Source: JAXGQE01 sp040766585
GTDB taxonomy: Bacteria; Bacillota; SLNR01
NCBI GenBank assembly: GCA_040766585.1
Contig: JAXGQE010000008.1
Coordinates: 1-64,000, forward strand
Length of the DNA stretch: 64,000 nucleotides
Direction: 5' to 3'
Made by a program: the position numbers and the translations under genes. Every line of letters starts with the position of its first letter. The first letter of the stretch is position 1. Positions 33,785 to 42,813 of this stretch are shown piece after piece. The notes beneath the pieces are model-generated. The model was not told where the DNA came from, searched no databases, and saw only the letters and a list, made by a program, of their open reading frames with translations.

Positions 33785-35434
33785 TTACTTCATCATGGGG
33801 ATGTGAATGGAATGCTTTTTCGCAAATTCTATGGCTTCTACATACCCGGCATCGGCATGACGCATGACACCGGAGCCCGGATCCGTGGTGAGAACCCTCT
33901 TCAGGCGTTCTGCCATCTCGGGGGTCCCGTCGGCGCATATGACCATGCCGGCGTGAATGGAGTATCCAATTCCCACCCCGCCGCCGTGATGCACGGAGAT
34001 CCAGGTGGCTCCGTTGACGGCATTGATTAACGCATTCAGGATGGGCCAGTCTGCAACAGCATCCGTTCCATCCAGCATTCCTTCAGTTTCTCGTCTCGGT
34101 GATGCTACAGATCCGCAGTCAAGATGATCACGGCCGATTACAATGGGTGCTTTCAGTTCTCCCTTGGCCACCAGCTCATTCAAGGCAAGGCCGAACTTTT
34201 CACGTTCGCCGTACCCCAGCCAACAGATCCGTGACGGGAGACCCTGGAAGGCCACCCTTTTCTGAGCCATTTTAATCCATCGTTCCAGTTTTTTGTCTTC
34301 GGGGAACAGTTCAAGCACAAGGCGGTCGGTTCGGTAGATATCCTCCGGATCCCCGGACAATGCCGCCCAGCGGAAAGGTCCTTTTCCTTCGCAGAACAAT
34401 GGCCGGATATAGGCAGGAACAAAACCGGGGAACGAAAATGCATCAGTGACACCCTCATCGTATGCCACCTGCCGGATATTGTTGCCGTAATCGAATGTGA
34501 TAGCTCCGGCCTGCTTCATTTCCAGCATGGCTTCCACATGACGGGCCACACTTTTCTTGGTCTTTGCAATATATGTGTCCGGATCTGATTTTCGCAAAAT
34601 CAGAGCTTCTTCGTATGTCATGCCTCCCGGTACATATCCGTTTAAAGTATCGTGGGCGGAGGTTTGGTCAGTAAGAACATCCGGAATAAATCCTTTCTTT
34701 ACCATCTCAGGAAGGATATCGGCAGCATTGCCCAGCAACCCGATGGACAAGGCTTTCTTCGAGGCTTTGGCTTCAAGAGCCATCTGAATCGCTTCATCCA
34801 CGTCTTCCACATACAGATCCAGGTATCTTGTCTTCAGTCTTTTCTCAATCCGGTCTCTGTCGACTTCGATGCACAGTGCGACTCCTTCGTTCATCGTGAC
34901 AGCCAGAGGCTGTGCGCCGCCCATACCACCCAAACCGGCGGTCAGCGTGATGGTTCCTTTCAGACTGCCGTCAAAATTCTGCTCAGCCAGGGAAGCCAGT
35001 GTTTCGTATGTTCCCTGCAAAATGCCCTGGGTACCGATATAGATCCAGCTGCCGGCAGTCATCTGCCCGTACATAGTCAGGCCTTTGTCTTCCAGCTCTC
35101 TGAAATGTTCCCATGTAGCCCATTTGGGAACCAGCATGGAATTGGAGATCAGCACCCGGGGGGCTCCCGGGTGACTTTTGAATACGCCGACAGGTTTTCC
35201 GGACTGTACCAGCAGGGTTTCATCGTTTTCTAATTTTTCCAAAGTCCTGACGATCGCTTCGAAGCTTTCCCAGTTTCGGGCAGCTTTGCCCTGTCCCCCA
35301 TATACAATCAGGTTTTCAGGATCCTCAGCCACCTCCGGATCCAGATTGTTCATGATCATTCGATAGGCAGCTTCCTGCTGCCAGCTTTTGCAGTGTAGTT
35401 CGGTACCGCGGGGGGCTTTGATGTTCTTGGCCAT
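33785..35434 (-). CDS. hutU: Urocanate hydratase
   Basis: 549 residues from the ATG at 35434 (GGAGGA ahead). Typical pieces are the NAD-binding GLGGMGGAQ, GNNIRQVA with the family-wide FPGFVPAYIRPLFC, and the late HHGGGVGIGYS. It adds water to urocanate using tightly bound NAD+. It is the second gene of the operon, 15 bases after hutH. Confidence 0.96.
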   Translation of the reverse strand: MAKNIKAPRGTELHCKSWQQEAAYRMIMNNLDPEVAEDPENLIVYGGQGKAARNWESFEAIVRTLEKLENDETLLVQSGKPVGVFKSHPGAPRVLISNSMLVPKWATWEHFRELEDKGLTMYGQMTAGSWIYIGTQGILQGTYETLASLAEQNFDGSLKGTITLTAGLGGMGGAQPLAVTMNEGVALCIEVDRDRIEKRLKTRYLDLYVEDVDEAIQMALEAKASKKALSIGLLGNAADILPEMVKKGFIPDVLTDQTSAHDTLNGYVPGGMTYEEALILRKSDPDTYIAKTKKSVARHVEAMLEMKQAGAITFDYGNNIRQVAYDEGVTDAFSFPGFVPAYIRPLFCEGKGPFRWAALSGDPEDIYRTDRLVLELFPEDKKLERWIKMAQKRVAFQGLPSRICWLGYGEREKFGLALNELVAKGELKAPIVIGRDHLDCGSVASPRRETEGMLDGTDAVADWPILNALINAVNGATWISVHHGGGVGIGYSIHAGMVICADGTPEMAERLKRVLTTDPGSGVMRHADAGYVEAIEFAKKHSIHIPMMK

Positions 35435-35449
35435 TTTCACTCCTCCTTA

Positions 35450-36991
35450 TTATTCAAGTTCCGGTACATGGTTTTTGACAGCGGAAAGCAGTGCGTTGGT
35501 TCGGATCAGATCCGCTGCTTGATGGATATCGGGATACATGACTCGATCCTCGGTGAGTGGGGGGATGCTCTGCCGGATCAGTTCGTAAGCCGGTTTTGTT
35601 CCTGCACCCAGTGAGCCGGGATAGTTTCTCAGATCAATGGCCTGAGATGCTGCCAGGTATTCAATAGCCAGTACATTGAGAGCGTTCTTGATGACGGTTC
35701 TCCCTTTTCTGGCAGCCGTGGTTCCCATACTGACATGGTCTTCCTGATTGGCGGAGGAAGGGATGGAATCCACCGATGCAGGATGTGCCAAAACTTTGTT
35801 CTCTGAAACCAGGGAAGCGGCAGCATACTGGGCGATCATAAATCCGGAGTTCAGTCCCCCCTTGCCTTTGGTCAGAAATGGCGGAAGATCGTTGAGTTGA
35901 TGATTGACGAGCCGTTCCAGCCGCCGTTCAGAAATGTTGGCGATTTCCGACGCTGCAATAGCCAGAAAATCCAGGGCCAACGCCAAAGGCTGCCCGTGGA
36001 AGTTCCCACCCGAAATGACAGCTTCATCATCTGCAAAAATTAGGGGGTTATCCGTGGCACTGTTGATTTCCAGGTCAATCACGTTGTGAACATACGCGAA
36101 GGCATCGCGAGAGGCGCCGTGAACCTGGGGTGTACAGCGCAAACTGTATGCATCCTGAATTCTCAGTTCACCCTGCCGGGTGGTTAGATCGCTGCCCTGC
36201 AAGAGCCTGAGAATGTTGGCCGCAGCGGCTGTCTGTCCCCGGTGCGGTCGGATGGCATGCACTCTGGGATCAAATGCATCCACCACACCGCGCAGCCCCT
36301 CCATGGTCAGAGCACAGACAATATCAGCTGATGCCAGCAAAGACTTCATCTCAGAAACGGCCAGACACCCCAGCGCACTCATGGCGTGGGTACCGTTAAT
36401 TAACGAAAGGCCCTCTTTTTCAGCCAGGATAACCGGCTGGATCTGGGCGTGAGCCATGGCCTCCTGCCCGGGCATTCTCTCTCCCTTATAGTAGGCTTCG
36501 CCCAATCCAATGAGAACCAGAACGATATGGGCCATGGGAGCTAAATCCCCGCTGGCTCCCAATGAACCCTGCTCCGGAACTACAGGGATTACATCCCGAT
36601 TGATCATTTGTACCAGGGTATCCACCGTGGCGGGGCGGGTCCCGGAATATCCTTTGGACATTTCATTGGCCTTCAGAAACATCATGGCGCGGACCACTTC
36701 TTCAGGGAATGGGTCTCCCACACCGCAGGCATGGGACATGATCAGGTTCTTCTGAAGCTGCATGGCATCTTCCCGTGAAATCACAACATTGGAGAATTTT
36801 CCGAACCCGGTTGTGATTCCATATTCGATCTTTTCCTCAGCCACCATTTTCTCCACAATGTTTCTGGTTTCATTCATGCGGGAATAGGTTTGTGCGGACA
36901 ATTCAACGAGACATTCTTTCTTCGCTACCCGAACAACATCTTCAATCGTCAGTGTGCCTCCGTCGATGGAATAGGTAGTGTGCTTGTCCAA
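35450..36991 (-). CDS. hutH: Histidine ammonia-lyase
   Basis: 513 residues from a TTG at 36991 (GGGGG, 6-base spacing); the frame runs on to 37087 without a signal. The MIO prosthetic group forms from Ala-Ser-Gly at 146-148 in GSLGASGDLAP. Tyr and Asn around YGITTGFGKF (57-66) and SLINGTHAM complete the active site. It removes ammonia from histidine to give urocanate and is the first gene of the hutH-hutU-ftcD-hutI-fchA operon, all on the minus strand with short gaps or overlaps. Confidence 0.96.
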   Translation of the reverse strand: MDKHTTYSIDGGTLTIEDVVRVAKKECLVELSAQTYSRMNETRNIVEKMVAEEKIEYGITTGFGKFSNVVISREDAMQLQKNLIMSHACGVGDPFPEEVVRAMMFLKANEMSKGYSGTRPATVDTLVQMINRDVIPVVPEQGSLGASGDLAPMAHIVLVLIGLGEAYYKGERMPGQEAMAHAQIQPVILAEKEGLSLINGTHAMSALGCLAVSEMKSLLASADIVCALTMEGLRGVVDAFDPRVHAIRPHRGQTAAAANILRLLQGSDLTTRQGELRIQDAYSLRCTPQVHGASRDAFAYVHNVIDLEINSATDNPLIFADDEAVISGGNFHGQPLALALDFLAIAASEIANISERRLERLVNHQLNDLPPFLTKGKGGLNSGFMIAQYAAASLVSENKVLAHPASVDSIPSSANQEDHVSMGTTAARKGRTVIKNALNVLAIEYLAASQAIDLRNYPGSLGAGTKPAYELIRQSIPPLTEDRVMYPDIHQAADLIRTNALLSAVKNHVPELE

Positions 36992-37067
36992 TGAAATCCC
37001 CCTTTTCTCCGAAAACTGCATTTCTTTACTGAGTGTATTTCCCAACTGATTCAAAAATTCCTCTAAA

Positions 37068-37096
37068 ATCATACCGAGATAAATCACTCCAGTCGA
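37068..37096 (-). promoter_or_regulatory. Candidate promoter of the histidine operon
   Basis: On the minus strand TCGACT and TATGAT are 17 bases apart, about 75 bases upstream of the hutH start. The -35 match is partial (4 of 6). Confidence 0.45.
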
Positions 37097-37125
37097 TTGA
37101 GTAACCGATCGTGAAAGAGTATAAT
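37097..37125 (+). promoter_or_regulatory. Promoter of the Panacea-domain gene
   Basis: TTGAGT and a perfect TATAAT are 17 bases apart, 119 bases before the start codon. It lies back to back with the candidate hutH promoter, so one bound protein could affect both. Confidence 0.65.
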
Positions 37126-37243
37126 GGAAACAGCAGGATTGTGTTAATTGTTCTACAAATTCCGGAATTCGTACTCAATTGGAACAAATAATCCGTGGCA
37201 GCGCCATATGAGGGAGATCAATTCGATGATGGGAGGATTGAAT

Positions 37244-38242
37244 ATGGACGGTTTCTGCAGTACATGCAATGAAACAGTACGGACTCAGTTAATGGAATCC
37301 CAGCTCGTCGGCAAGATTCGAGGAAAGGACATTGTCTACAAAGGAAAAGTGGCCGTTTGTCCGGTCTGCGGGGACAGCATCGATGCCCAGGGCCTGGAGG
37401 ATTTGAATCTTGAATTGATGAAAGAAGCATTTCGTGACAAGGAAGGTTTGATCTCCATAGAAGAAATTGAAACCATTTTAAATCGATACAAAATCGGAAA
37501 GCGGCCGCTGTCACTGCTGCTGGGCTGGGGAGAAGGAACACTGACCCGCTATATAAACGGGGATCTACCTACAAGGCAGTACTCAGCCACATTGAGAAGG
37601 ATCAAAGAGGACCCTGGATACTACCGCGAGATTCTGGAGGAGAACCGGGGTGCCATCACCTACCAGGCGTATGTGAAAAGCAAAAAAGCATTGGAACTGC
37701 TGGGATACAGCGACAGACAAATGACTATGGAGTCCATCTGCAGTGAATCGCTGGAACAGACGGCTGCCTATCTGCTGCGGGTGGATCCCCACATGGAAGA
37801 GAGAAAACTGCACATGCTGCTTTATTACCTTCAGGGGTTTCATATGGCATTTCGAGGAATGGAGCTGTTTCCCGAGGAGTTTACCAAGATGGACAGGATC
37901 CCCCGTCTGCAGCAGATAGCAGAATTGTACCCCACTGGTAAGATCCACGATCAAGCGCAAGCAATGGATCTGGATGGTTTCAGCCCGGAGGAAATCCTGC
38001 TGATGGATACGGTGATTCATACTCTGGGCAGGTACCAGTCATCCATTTTGGAAAGATGGTTTCTGGCGGAGAGTTTTGTTTTCCAAGGAAATCACCAGCC
38101 GGAAGGGAATTCGATCGATGGGGGGAAATCCATCGATAGAGAGATCATCCACGATCATTTCAAGAAAATTTTGGCCAAATTCCAAATGATATCCATATTG
38201 GATATTAAGGAGTACCAAAAAGCATATGACTGGATTACATAG
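37244..38242 (+). CDS. Zinc-finger/HTH protein with Panacea (SocA-like) domain
   Basis: 332 residues from the ATG at 37244 (GGGAGG, 7-base spacing). The N terminus has a zinc-ribbon pattern with Cys5, Cys8, Cys39 and Cys42, as in YgiT/MqsA-type proteins. Residues about 68-115 form an HTH (RPLSLLLGWGEGTLTRYING). Residues about 183-300 match the Panacea domain: RKLHMLLYYLQGFHMAF, then ELFPEEF. Proteins of this build are antitoxins of hyper-variable toxin-antitoxin pairs, normally next to a small toxin gene. Here no toxin is adjacent (hutH is divergent, a DMT permease follows after 9 bases). It may act as a lone regulator, possibly of the hut operon. Confidence 0.75.
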   Translation: MDGFCSTCNETVRTQLMESQLVGKIRGKDIVYKGKVAVCPVCGDSIDAQGLEDLNLELMKEAFRDKEGLISIEEIETILNRYKIGKRPLSLLLGWGEGTLTRYINGDLPTRQYSATLRRIKEDPGYYREILEENRGAITYQAYVKSKKALELLGYSDRQMTMESICSESLEQTAAYLLRVDPHMEERKLHMLLYYLQGFHMAFRGMELFPEEFTKMDRIPRLQQIAELYPTGKIHDQAQAMDLDGFSPEEILLMDTVIHTLGRYQSSILERWFLAESFVFQGNHQPEGNSIDGGKSIDREIIHDHFKKILAKFQMISILDIKEYQKAYDWIT

Positions 38243-38251
38243 GTTCGCTCC

Positions 38252-39169
38252 ATGAGAGAGAAAACAGCATCTATGAAAACAGAAAACCGGGGTCGTTTTT
38301 GGACTCCCGTATACATTTTGATGGCTGCAGTATTGTGGGGAACGGCGGGTACAGGCCAGGCTTTTGCTCCCGATGCTGCATCACCCCTTGCCTTGAGCGC
38401 AGTCCGAATGTCCATCGGCGGAGTCAGCCTGCTGATTCTGGCAATGTCCACCCAGGCCTTTCGTCCTCGGGAGACTTGGTCTGTTTTGCAGGTGGTTTTA
38501 TCCGCTGTCGCTCTGTCTGCATTCAATATCTGCTATTTTACGGGGCTCTCCAGAACCGGAGTGGCTGTCGGTACGGTAGTGGCCATAGGAAGTGCTCCCA
38601 TTTTTGCAGGACTTCTGGGATGGCTCTTTCGAAAGGTAAAGCCAACTCCCCTATGGTACCTGGCCACGCTCATGGCCATTGGGGGCTGTTCACTGCTCTT
38701 TCTCAATCAGGGTGATATTGTGGTGGATTCTATCGGAGTGGCCGCTGCCTTGGGAGCCGGACTGTCCTATGCGTCGTATACGGTGGTTTCCAAAAAGCTT
38801 TTGGAAGAACACGCAACCTTTGCCGTGTTGGCCGTGGTATTTGCCTGCAGTGCCGCCGTTCTCGGCATTCTGGCAGCGGGGGAGAACTGGACATGGATTC
38901 TATCGGCTAGAGGAGCCATGGTATCCCTGCATCTAGGACTGGTTACTGTAGCGCTGGCCTATGTGCTGTTTTCCAAAGGTCTTCTTAATACGTCAGCGGC
39001 AACAGCTGTGTCCCTGACTCTGGCAGAACCGTTGACAGCTGCCACCCTGGGTGTTTTGGTTCTGAAAGAAGCGATTGGATTCCAGTCCATTGTGGGGATC
39101 GTTCTGATGGGAGTCGGCCTGGTGACGCTGATGGTGGGTGAGACCCGATTCAAAAAGCGGGTTGTATAA
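38252..39169 (+). CDS. DMT-superfamily permease (EamA family)
   Basis: 305 residues with ten hydrophobic helices in two EamA repeats (about 10-140 and 160-300). The first repeat begins ILMAAVLWGTAGTGQAF and the second GLSYASYTVVSKKLL. Such proteins export or import small metabolites, often amino acids, in the membrane. It starts 9 bases after the Panacea-domain gene, so the two are probably co-transcribed; its own ribosome binding site is weak, and an ATG seven codons further on is an alternative start. The substrate cannot be named. Confidence 0.82.
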   Translation: MREKTASMKTENRGRFWTPVYILMAAVLWGTAGTGQAFAPDAASPLALSAVRMSIGGVSLLILAMSTQAFRPRETWSVLQVVLSAVALSAFNICYFTGLSRTGVAVGTVVAIGSAPIFAGLLGWLFRKVKPTPLWYLATLMAIGGCSLLFLNQGDIVVDSIGVAAALGAGLSYASYTVVSKKLLEEHATFAVLAVVFACSAAVLGILAAGENWTWILSARGAMVSLHLGLVTVALAYVLFSKGLLNTSAATAVSLTLAEPLTAATLGVLVLKEAIGFQSIVGIVLMGVGLVTLMVGETRFKKRVV

Positions 39170-39304
39170 CGGGGAAAATGTGCATAGTTGAACTAATATT
39201 AAATATGATATTCTTACAATTAAGAAGGATTCGGTTCCATCATCGTAGAATATTACGTACGTATGGTTTTATCGCAAAAGAGAGCAGTCTAAGGAGGATG
39301 AATC

Positions 39305-40285
39305 ATGAGAAAAAGTTGGAGTATAGCTATTATTTTGGTGCTGGCGCTGGTATGTATGTCCGGATGTTCATTATTCGGACCCGAAGAACCGCCGGAAGAG
39401 ATTACGCTGAAAGTGTTTATCCCGGATGGAATTACAGCTTTGGGAGCTGCCAAGATTCTCAAGGAGCAGCCTGAACTGGCCTCCCATGTGACCGTGGTGT
39501 ATGAAATCACCAAAACTCCGGATTTATTGGCTTCCAAAGTAATGGGGCAGGAAGCTGATATAGCTGTGGTACCGTCAACCTTGGCTGCAGTGGCCTACAA
39601 TCGGGACCTTCCCTACGCGTTGGCCGGAACCATGGGGTGGGGTTCATTTTATCTGGTGACTACCGAAGACATTGATTCCTGGGAAGATCTGAAGGGAATG
39701 GAAGTGTACAATATCGGTCGAGGTCAAACTCCCGATGTTGTGTTTCAGTATCTGCTGGAAGCCAACGGAATTGATCCAGATAATGATTTGACTCTGACCT
39801 ATTTGAATGCTGCAACTGAACTTGCTCCAGCATTTATTGCCGGAACCAGTACGGTGGCCGTGATGCCGGAACCCATGCTGACAACGGTACTGAACAAAGT
39901 GGAAGGGGCAAAAATTGTCCTGAATCTGAATGAAGAATGGAAAGAAATTTCCGGCAGTGATCTGGGTTATCCTCAGTCCAGCCTGATCGTAAAAACGACT
40001 CTGCTGGAAGATAATCGTGCGGTCATTGATGAGTTTATCCGGGTATTTGAAGAAAGCATCCTCTGGGCGAAAGAAAGTACGGATGAACTGGTGGCTTACG
40101 CGCAAGAATTGGAAATTGGTGTCCCGCCTGTGGCTGTGGCTGAGTCCATGACAAGGGCCAATCAGCAGTTTGTCCTGGCGAAAGATTCAATCGAAGAATA
40201 TCAGGACTATTTCGAAGCCATGTTCTCATTTGATCCGAATGTAATAGGGGGAAGCCAGCCGGATGAGGAGTTCTTCATTCAGTAA
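39305..40285 (+). CDS. ABC transporter substrate-binding lipoprotein (NMT1/SsuA-like)
   Basis: 326 residues. The lipoprotein signal ends in MSGC with Cys21 lipidated. The mature protein has the two-lobe pattern of NMT1/THI5-like and SsuA binding proteins: GITALGAAKILKEQ, MGQEADIAVVPSTLA, DLKGMEVYNIGRGQTPD, and the hinge QSSLIVKTTLL. It captures a small organic solute outside the cell for the permease and ATPase encoded directly downstream. AAGGAGG precedes the ATG. The ligand (sulfonate, pyrimidine or aromatic) cannot be told. Confidence 0.87.
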   Translation: MRKSWSIAIILVLALVCMSGCSLFGPEEPPEEITLKVFIPDGITALGAAKILKEQPELASHVTVVYEITKTPDLLASKVMGQEADIAVVPSTLAAVAYNRDLPYALAGTMGWGSFYLVTTEDIDSWEDLKGMEVYNIGRGQTPDVVFQYLLEANGIDPDNDLTLTYLNAATELAPAFIAGTSTVAVMPEPMLTTVLNKVEGAKIVLNLNEEWKEISGSDLGYPQSSLIVKTTLLEDNRAVIDEFIRVFEESILWAKESTDELVAYAQELEIGVPPVAVAESMTRANQQFVLAKDSIEEYQDYFEAMFSFDPNVIGGSQPDEEFFIQ

Positions 40286-41015
40286 CAGAATATACTATTA
40301 TGTGGCGACGGCCGGGCTGCTGATTATCTGGGAAGTCATTTCCAGGCTGATCAACAATCCGATCATTATCCCCTCCCCTTTGGACACGCTCCAGATGTTG
40401 ATTGAGATTGCGGGCAGGGAGAGATTTAGCATGCATGTTTCCAGAACTCTGGGAAGAAGTTTCCAGAGTTTTGGCATTTCTTTTTTGCTGGCACTGGGGC
40501 TTGGTGTGCTTTCGGGATTGTATCGGTGGGTCAATCATTTCATGGTTCCTATTCTGGCTCTGCTGCGTTCGGTACCCACCATGGCGGTGATTATTCTGGC
40601 CTTGATCTGGCTCAGCAGTGATGTTGCGCCGGTGATGATCGGTATCATTGTCGTTTTTCCGATTCTCTATGAGAGCGTGTACCGGGGAATGATGAATGTG
40701 GATATACGCCTGATCCAGATGGCCAAGCTGTATGCGGTGAACCGAATGGATGTTGTCAAAGATATTTATATGCCGACCATCTATATGTATGTTGGCTCTG
40801 TCATTGGTTCCGCCCTGGGTCTCACTTTAAAATCCGTAATTGCCGGAGAGGTTTTGGGGCAGCCGCGGTATTCGATTGGAGCCAGCCTGCAGTTGGAGAA
40901 ATTGTTTTTGAATACCGCGGGGGTATTCGCCTGGATTATGATCGTCGTATTTATAGCGGCTGTGCTGGAATACCTGATTCGGTATATCTTTATCCGAACA
41001 GAGAACTGGAAGTGA
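40263..41015 (+). CDS. ABC transporter permease (SsuC/TauC-like)
   Basis: 250 residues with six membrane helices and the permease loop GSALGLTLKSVIAGEVLGQ (about residues 180-198), the EAA-type coupling helix that contacts the ATPase. It forms the membrane channel for the binding protein encoded just upstream, overlapping that gene by 23 bases. GGGGGAAG lies ahead of the ATG inside the upstream gene. Confidence 0.9.
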   Translation: MRSSSFSNRIYYYVATAGLLIIWEVISRLINNPIIIPSPLDTLQMLIEIAGRERFSMHVSRTLGRSFQSFGISFLLALGLGVLSGLYRWVNHFMVPILALLRSVPTMAVIILALIWLSSDVAPVMIGIIVVFPILYESVYRGMMNVDIRLIQMAKLYAVNRMDVVKDIYMPTIYMYVGSVIGSALGLTLKSVIAGEVLGQPRYSIGASLQLEKLFLNTAGVFAWIMIVVFIAAVLEYLIRYIFIRTENWK

Positions 41016-41019
41016 TGGG

Positions 41020-41793
41020 ATGGAATGTTACATTGAAAACATCCATAAGAGTTTTGACTCTCTGGAAGTCCTGAAGGGTCTGAGCATACATTTCAAAGAA
41101 AACCAGGTGACTTGCATCCTTGGACCCTCGGGATGCGGGAAAAGCACACTGCTGAATATTATCATGGCTGTACTGGAACCCGAAACCGGTAAAGTGGTTG
41201 GATTTGAAGGGAAAGATATCAGTACCATTTTTCAGGAAGACCGGCTGATCGAATGGCGGTCGGTGGAAGACAACATTGACTTTGTGTTGCGGAACAAACT
41301 GGGATACGCGGAGAGAAGAAAAATCATTCATGATTATCTCGAAGCCGTTGGCTTAAGCGACTATCGGAACTATTTCCCCAGAAAGCTTAGCGGCGGTATG
41401 AGACAGAGAGTCAGCATTGTCAGAGCTTTTGCATATCCATCGGAGATCATGATCATGGATGAACCCTTCAAATCCCTGGACGTGAATATGAAAGCGAACC
41501 TTATGAAGACCTTTTGCAAGCTGCGTCAAAATGATGACCGGACAGTAATCTATGTCACCCATGATGTGGACGAAGCGGTAACACTGGGAGACCAGATCGT
41601 GATTTTGACAGACAAACCGGCCATGGTGAAACGAGTTTTCGAAAATCCGATTAAACAGAACTGCCGCTGGGAAAAGACACAGGAAATCGAGGATTTGAAA
41701 AGAGAAATCATTGGCGAATTCATGGAGGAGGTTCAAGATGAACCACCCATTACACTGGACTCCTCCGCTGCAACGGGGGCAGAGATGGATTGA
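41020..41793 (+). CDS. ABC transporter ATP-binding protein (SsuB/TauB-like)
   Basis: 257 residues with Walker A GPSGCGKST (about residues 37-45), the Q-loop in IFQEDRLIEWR, the signature KLSGGMRQR, Walker B IMIMDEPF and the switch His in VTHDVDEA. It powers the importer formed with the two preceding gene products. It starts 4 bases after the permease stop. The tail of about 35 residues beyond the core is acidic. Confidence 0.93.
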   Translation: MECYIENIHKSFDSLEVLKGLSIHFKENQVTCILGPSGCGKSTLLNIIMAVLEPETGKVVGFEGKDISTIFQEDRLIEWRSVEDNIDFVLRNKLGYAERRKIIHDYLEAVGLSDYRNYFPRKLSGGMRQRVSIVRAFAYPSEIMIMDEPFKSLDVNMKANLMKTFCKLRQNDDRTVIYVTHDVDEAVTLGDQIVILTDKPAMVKRVFENPIKQNCRWEKTQEIEDLKREIIGEFMEEVQDEPPITLDSSAATGAEMD

Positions 41794-41880
41794 TCCGGCA
41801 ACCCCCATAGATCGAATTCCACATGGTGGTAACTGTTTCTCGATGCGGCAGTACTGGTTCCGAAAGGAGTAGTGGAAGGT

Positions 41881-42345
41881 ATGGGTGTTGAAGAAGTTCG
41901 AGAGTATCTGAAAAAATTTGACTCCACTCTGGATGTCGTGGAATTTCCCTGCAGCAGCGCCACGGTGGATCTGGCTGCCGAAGCACTGGGGGTTGACCCG
42001 GACATGATCGCCAAAACCATGGCATTCCAATTGAAAGACGATGCAATCCTCATCGTGTTATCGGGGCGGGCAAAAATCAACAATCGAAAGTTCAAGGAAG
42101 TCTTTCAACAGAAGGCAAAAATGATCAAACCGGACCATCTGATGGAGATAACCGGATATCCCATGGGCGGTGTGTGCCCGTTTGCTCTAAAGCAGGACAT
42201 TCCAGTGTATCTGGATGACTCCCTGAAAAAGCATGCAATTATTTACCCAGCCGGAGGAACCAGCAATTCTGCTGTGAAGATGGAGATTTCACAGCTGGAA
42301 CGAATCACCCGCGGACAGTGGGTCAGTGTGTCCGATGATCGCTAG
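41881..42345 (+). CDS. YbaK/EbsC-family aminoacyl-tRNA deacylase-like protein
   Basis: 154 residues from the ATG at 41881; an in-frame GTG at 41872 is too near the GGAG. The family pattern is complete: a start with EEVREYLKKF, SSATVDLAAEALGVDPDMIAKTM, the conserved Lys in that helix, GYPMGGVCPFAL and IIYPAGGTSNSAVKM. It would clear mischarged tRNA (Cys-tRNA-Pro or similar) in trans, in the cytoplasm. It follows the ABC operon with an 87-base gap. Confidence 0.87.
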   Translation: MGVEEVREYLKKFDSTLDVVEFPCSSATVDLAAEALGVDPDMIAKTMAFQLKDDAILIVLSGRAKINNRKFKEVFQQKAKMIKPDHLMEITGYPMGGVCPFALKQDIPVYLDDSLKKHAIIYPAGGTSNSAVKMEISQLERITRGQWVSVSDDR

Positions 42346-42419
42346 CATGGAGTGGCAAGAAAGATGCTGCGAATACGGTATGAATCCGACTGCATAACGA
42401 TTTTAATCATACACACCAT

Positions 42420-42447
42420 GATCCTTGCCTACACAAGGATCTTCTTT
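42420..42447 (+). terminator. Rho-independent terminator
   Basis: GATCCTTG and CAAGGATC pair perfectly around a 6-base loop and are followed by TTCTTT. Confidence 0.72.
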
Positions 42448-42813
42448 ATGGGAGATAGTCTGACTGTATGATGGGGAAACCCAATTTTCACTTTGGAGGA
42501 TTCATGAACCGGGGGATCAGCATGGCAGGAACATCCATATTTTTTAATTAAAAATATGCGGATGGGGATCTGCAGCAGCTTCTTAATGAAAGTAACTCTG
42601 AGACTGGCGTCGTTGTCCGCGATGTTTTCGTTTGAATGATCGTTTTATTGAAACAGCTGCATTGCGCAGAATAAATGCTTCGGGGTTTTTCCGATATTGA
42701 ATGAACAATCATGGATGTGGAAAATCGTGGGGTCTGCATCCAGGAAACGGGCAGGGATATCGAGCAATCCCGCGAATTGAAAAAGGAGTACGGTTTGGAG
42801 AAGGGGGATATTC
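42448..42813. other. Intergenic region before the primase-helicase-like gene
   Basis: No gene seen in 366 bases. It contains an A/T-rich palindrome at 42537-42557 (arms ATATTTTT and AAAAATAT, 5-base centre) that could be a protein-binding site or a weak terminator. Confidence 0.45.
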
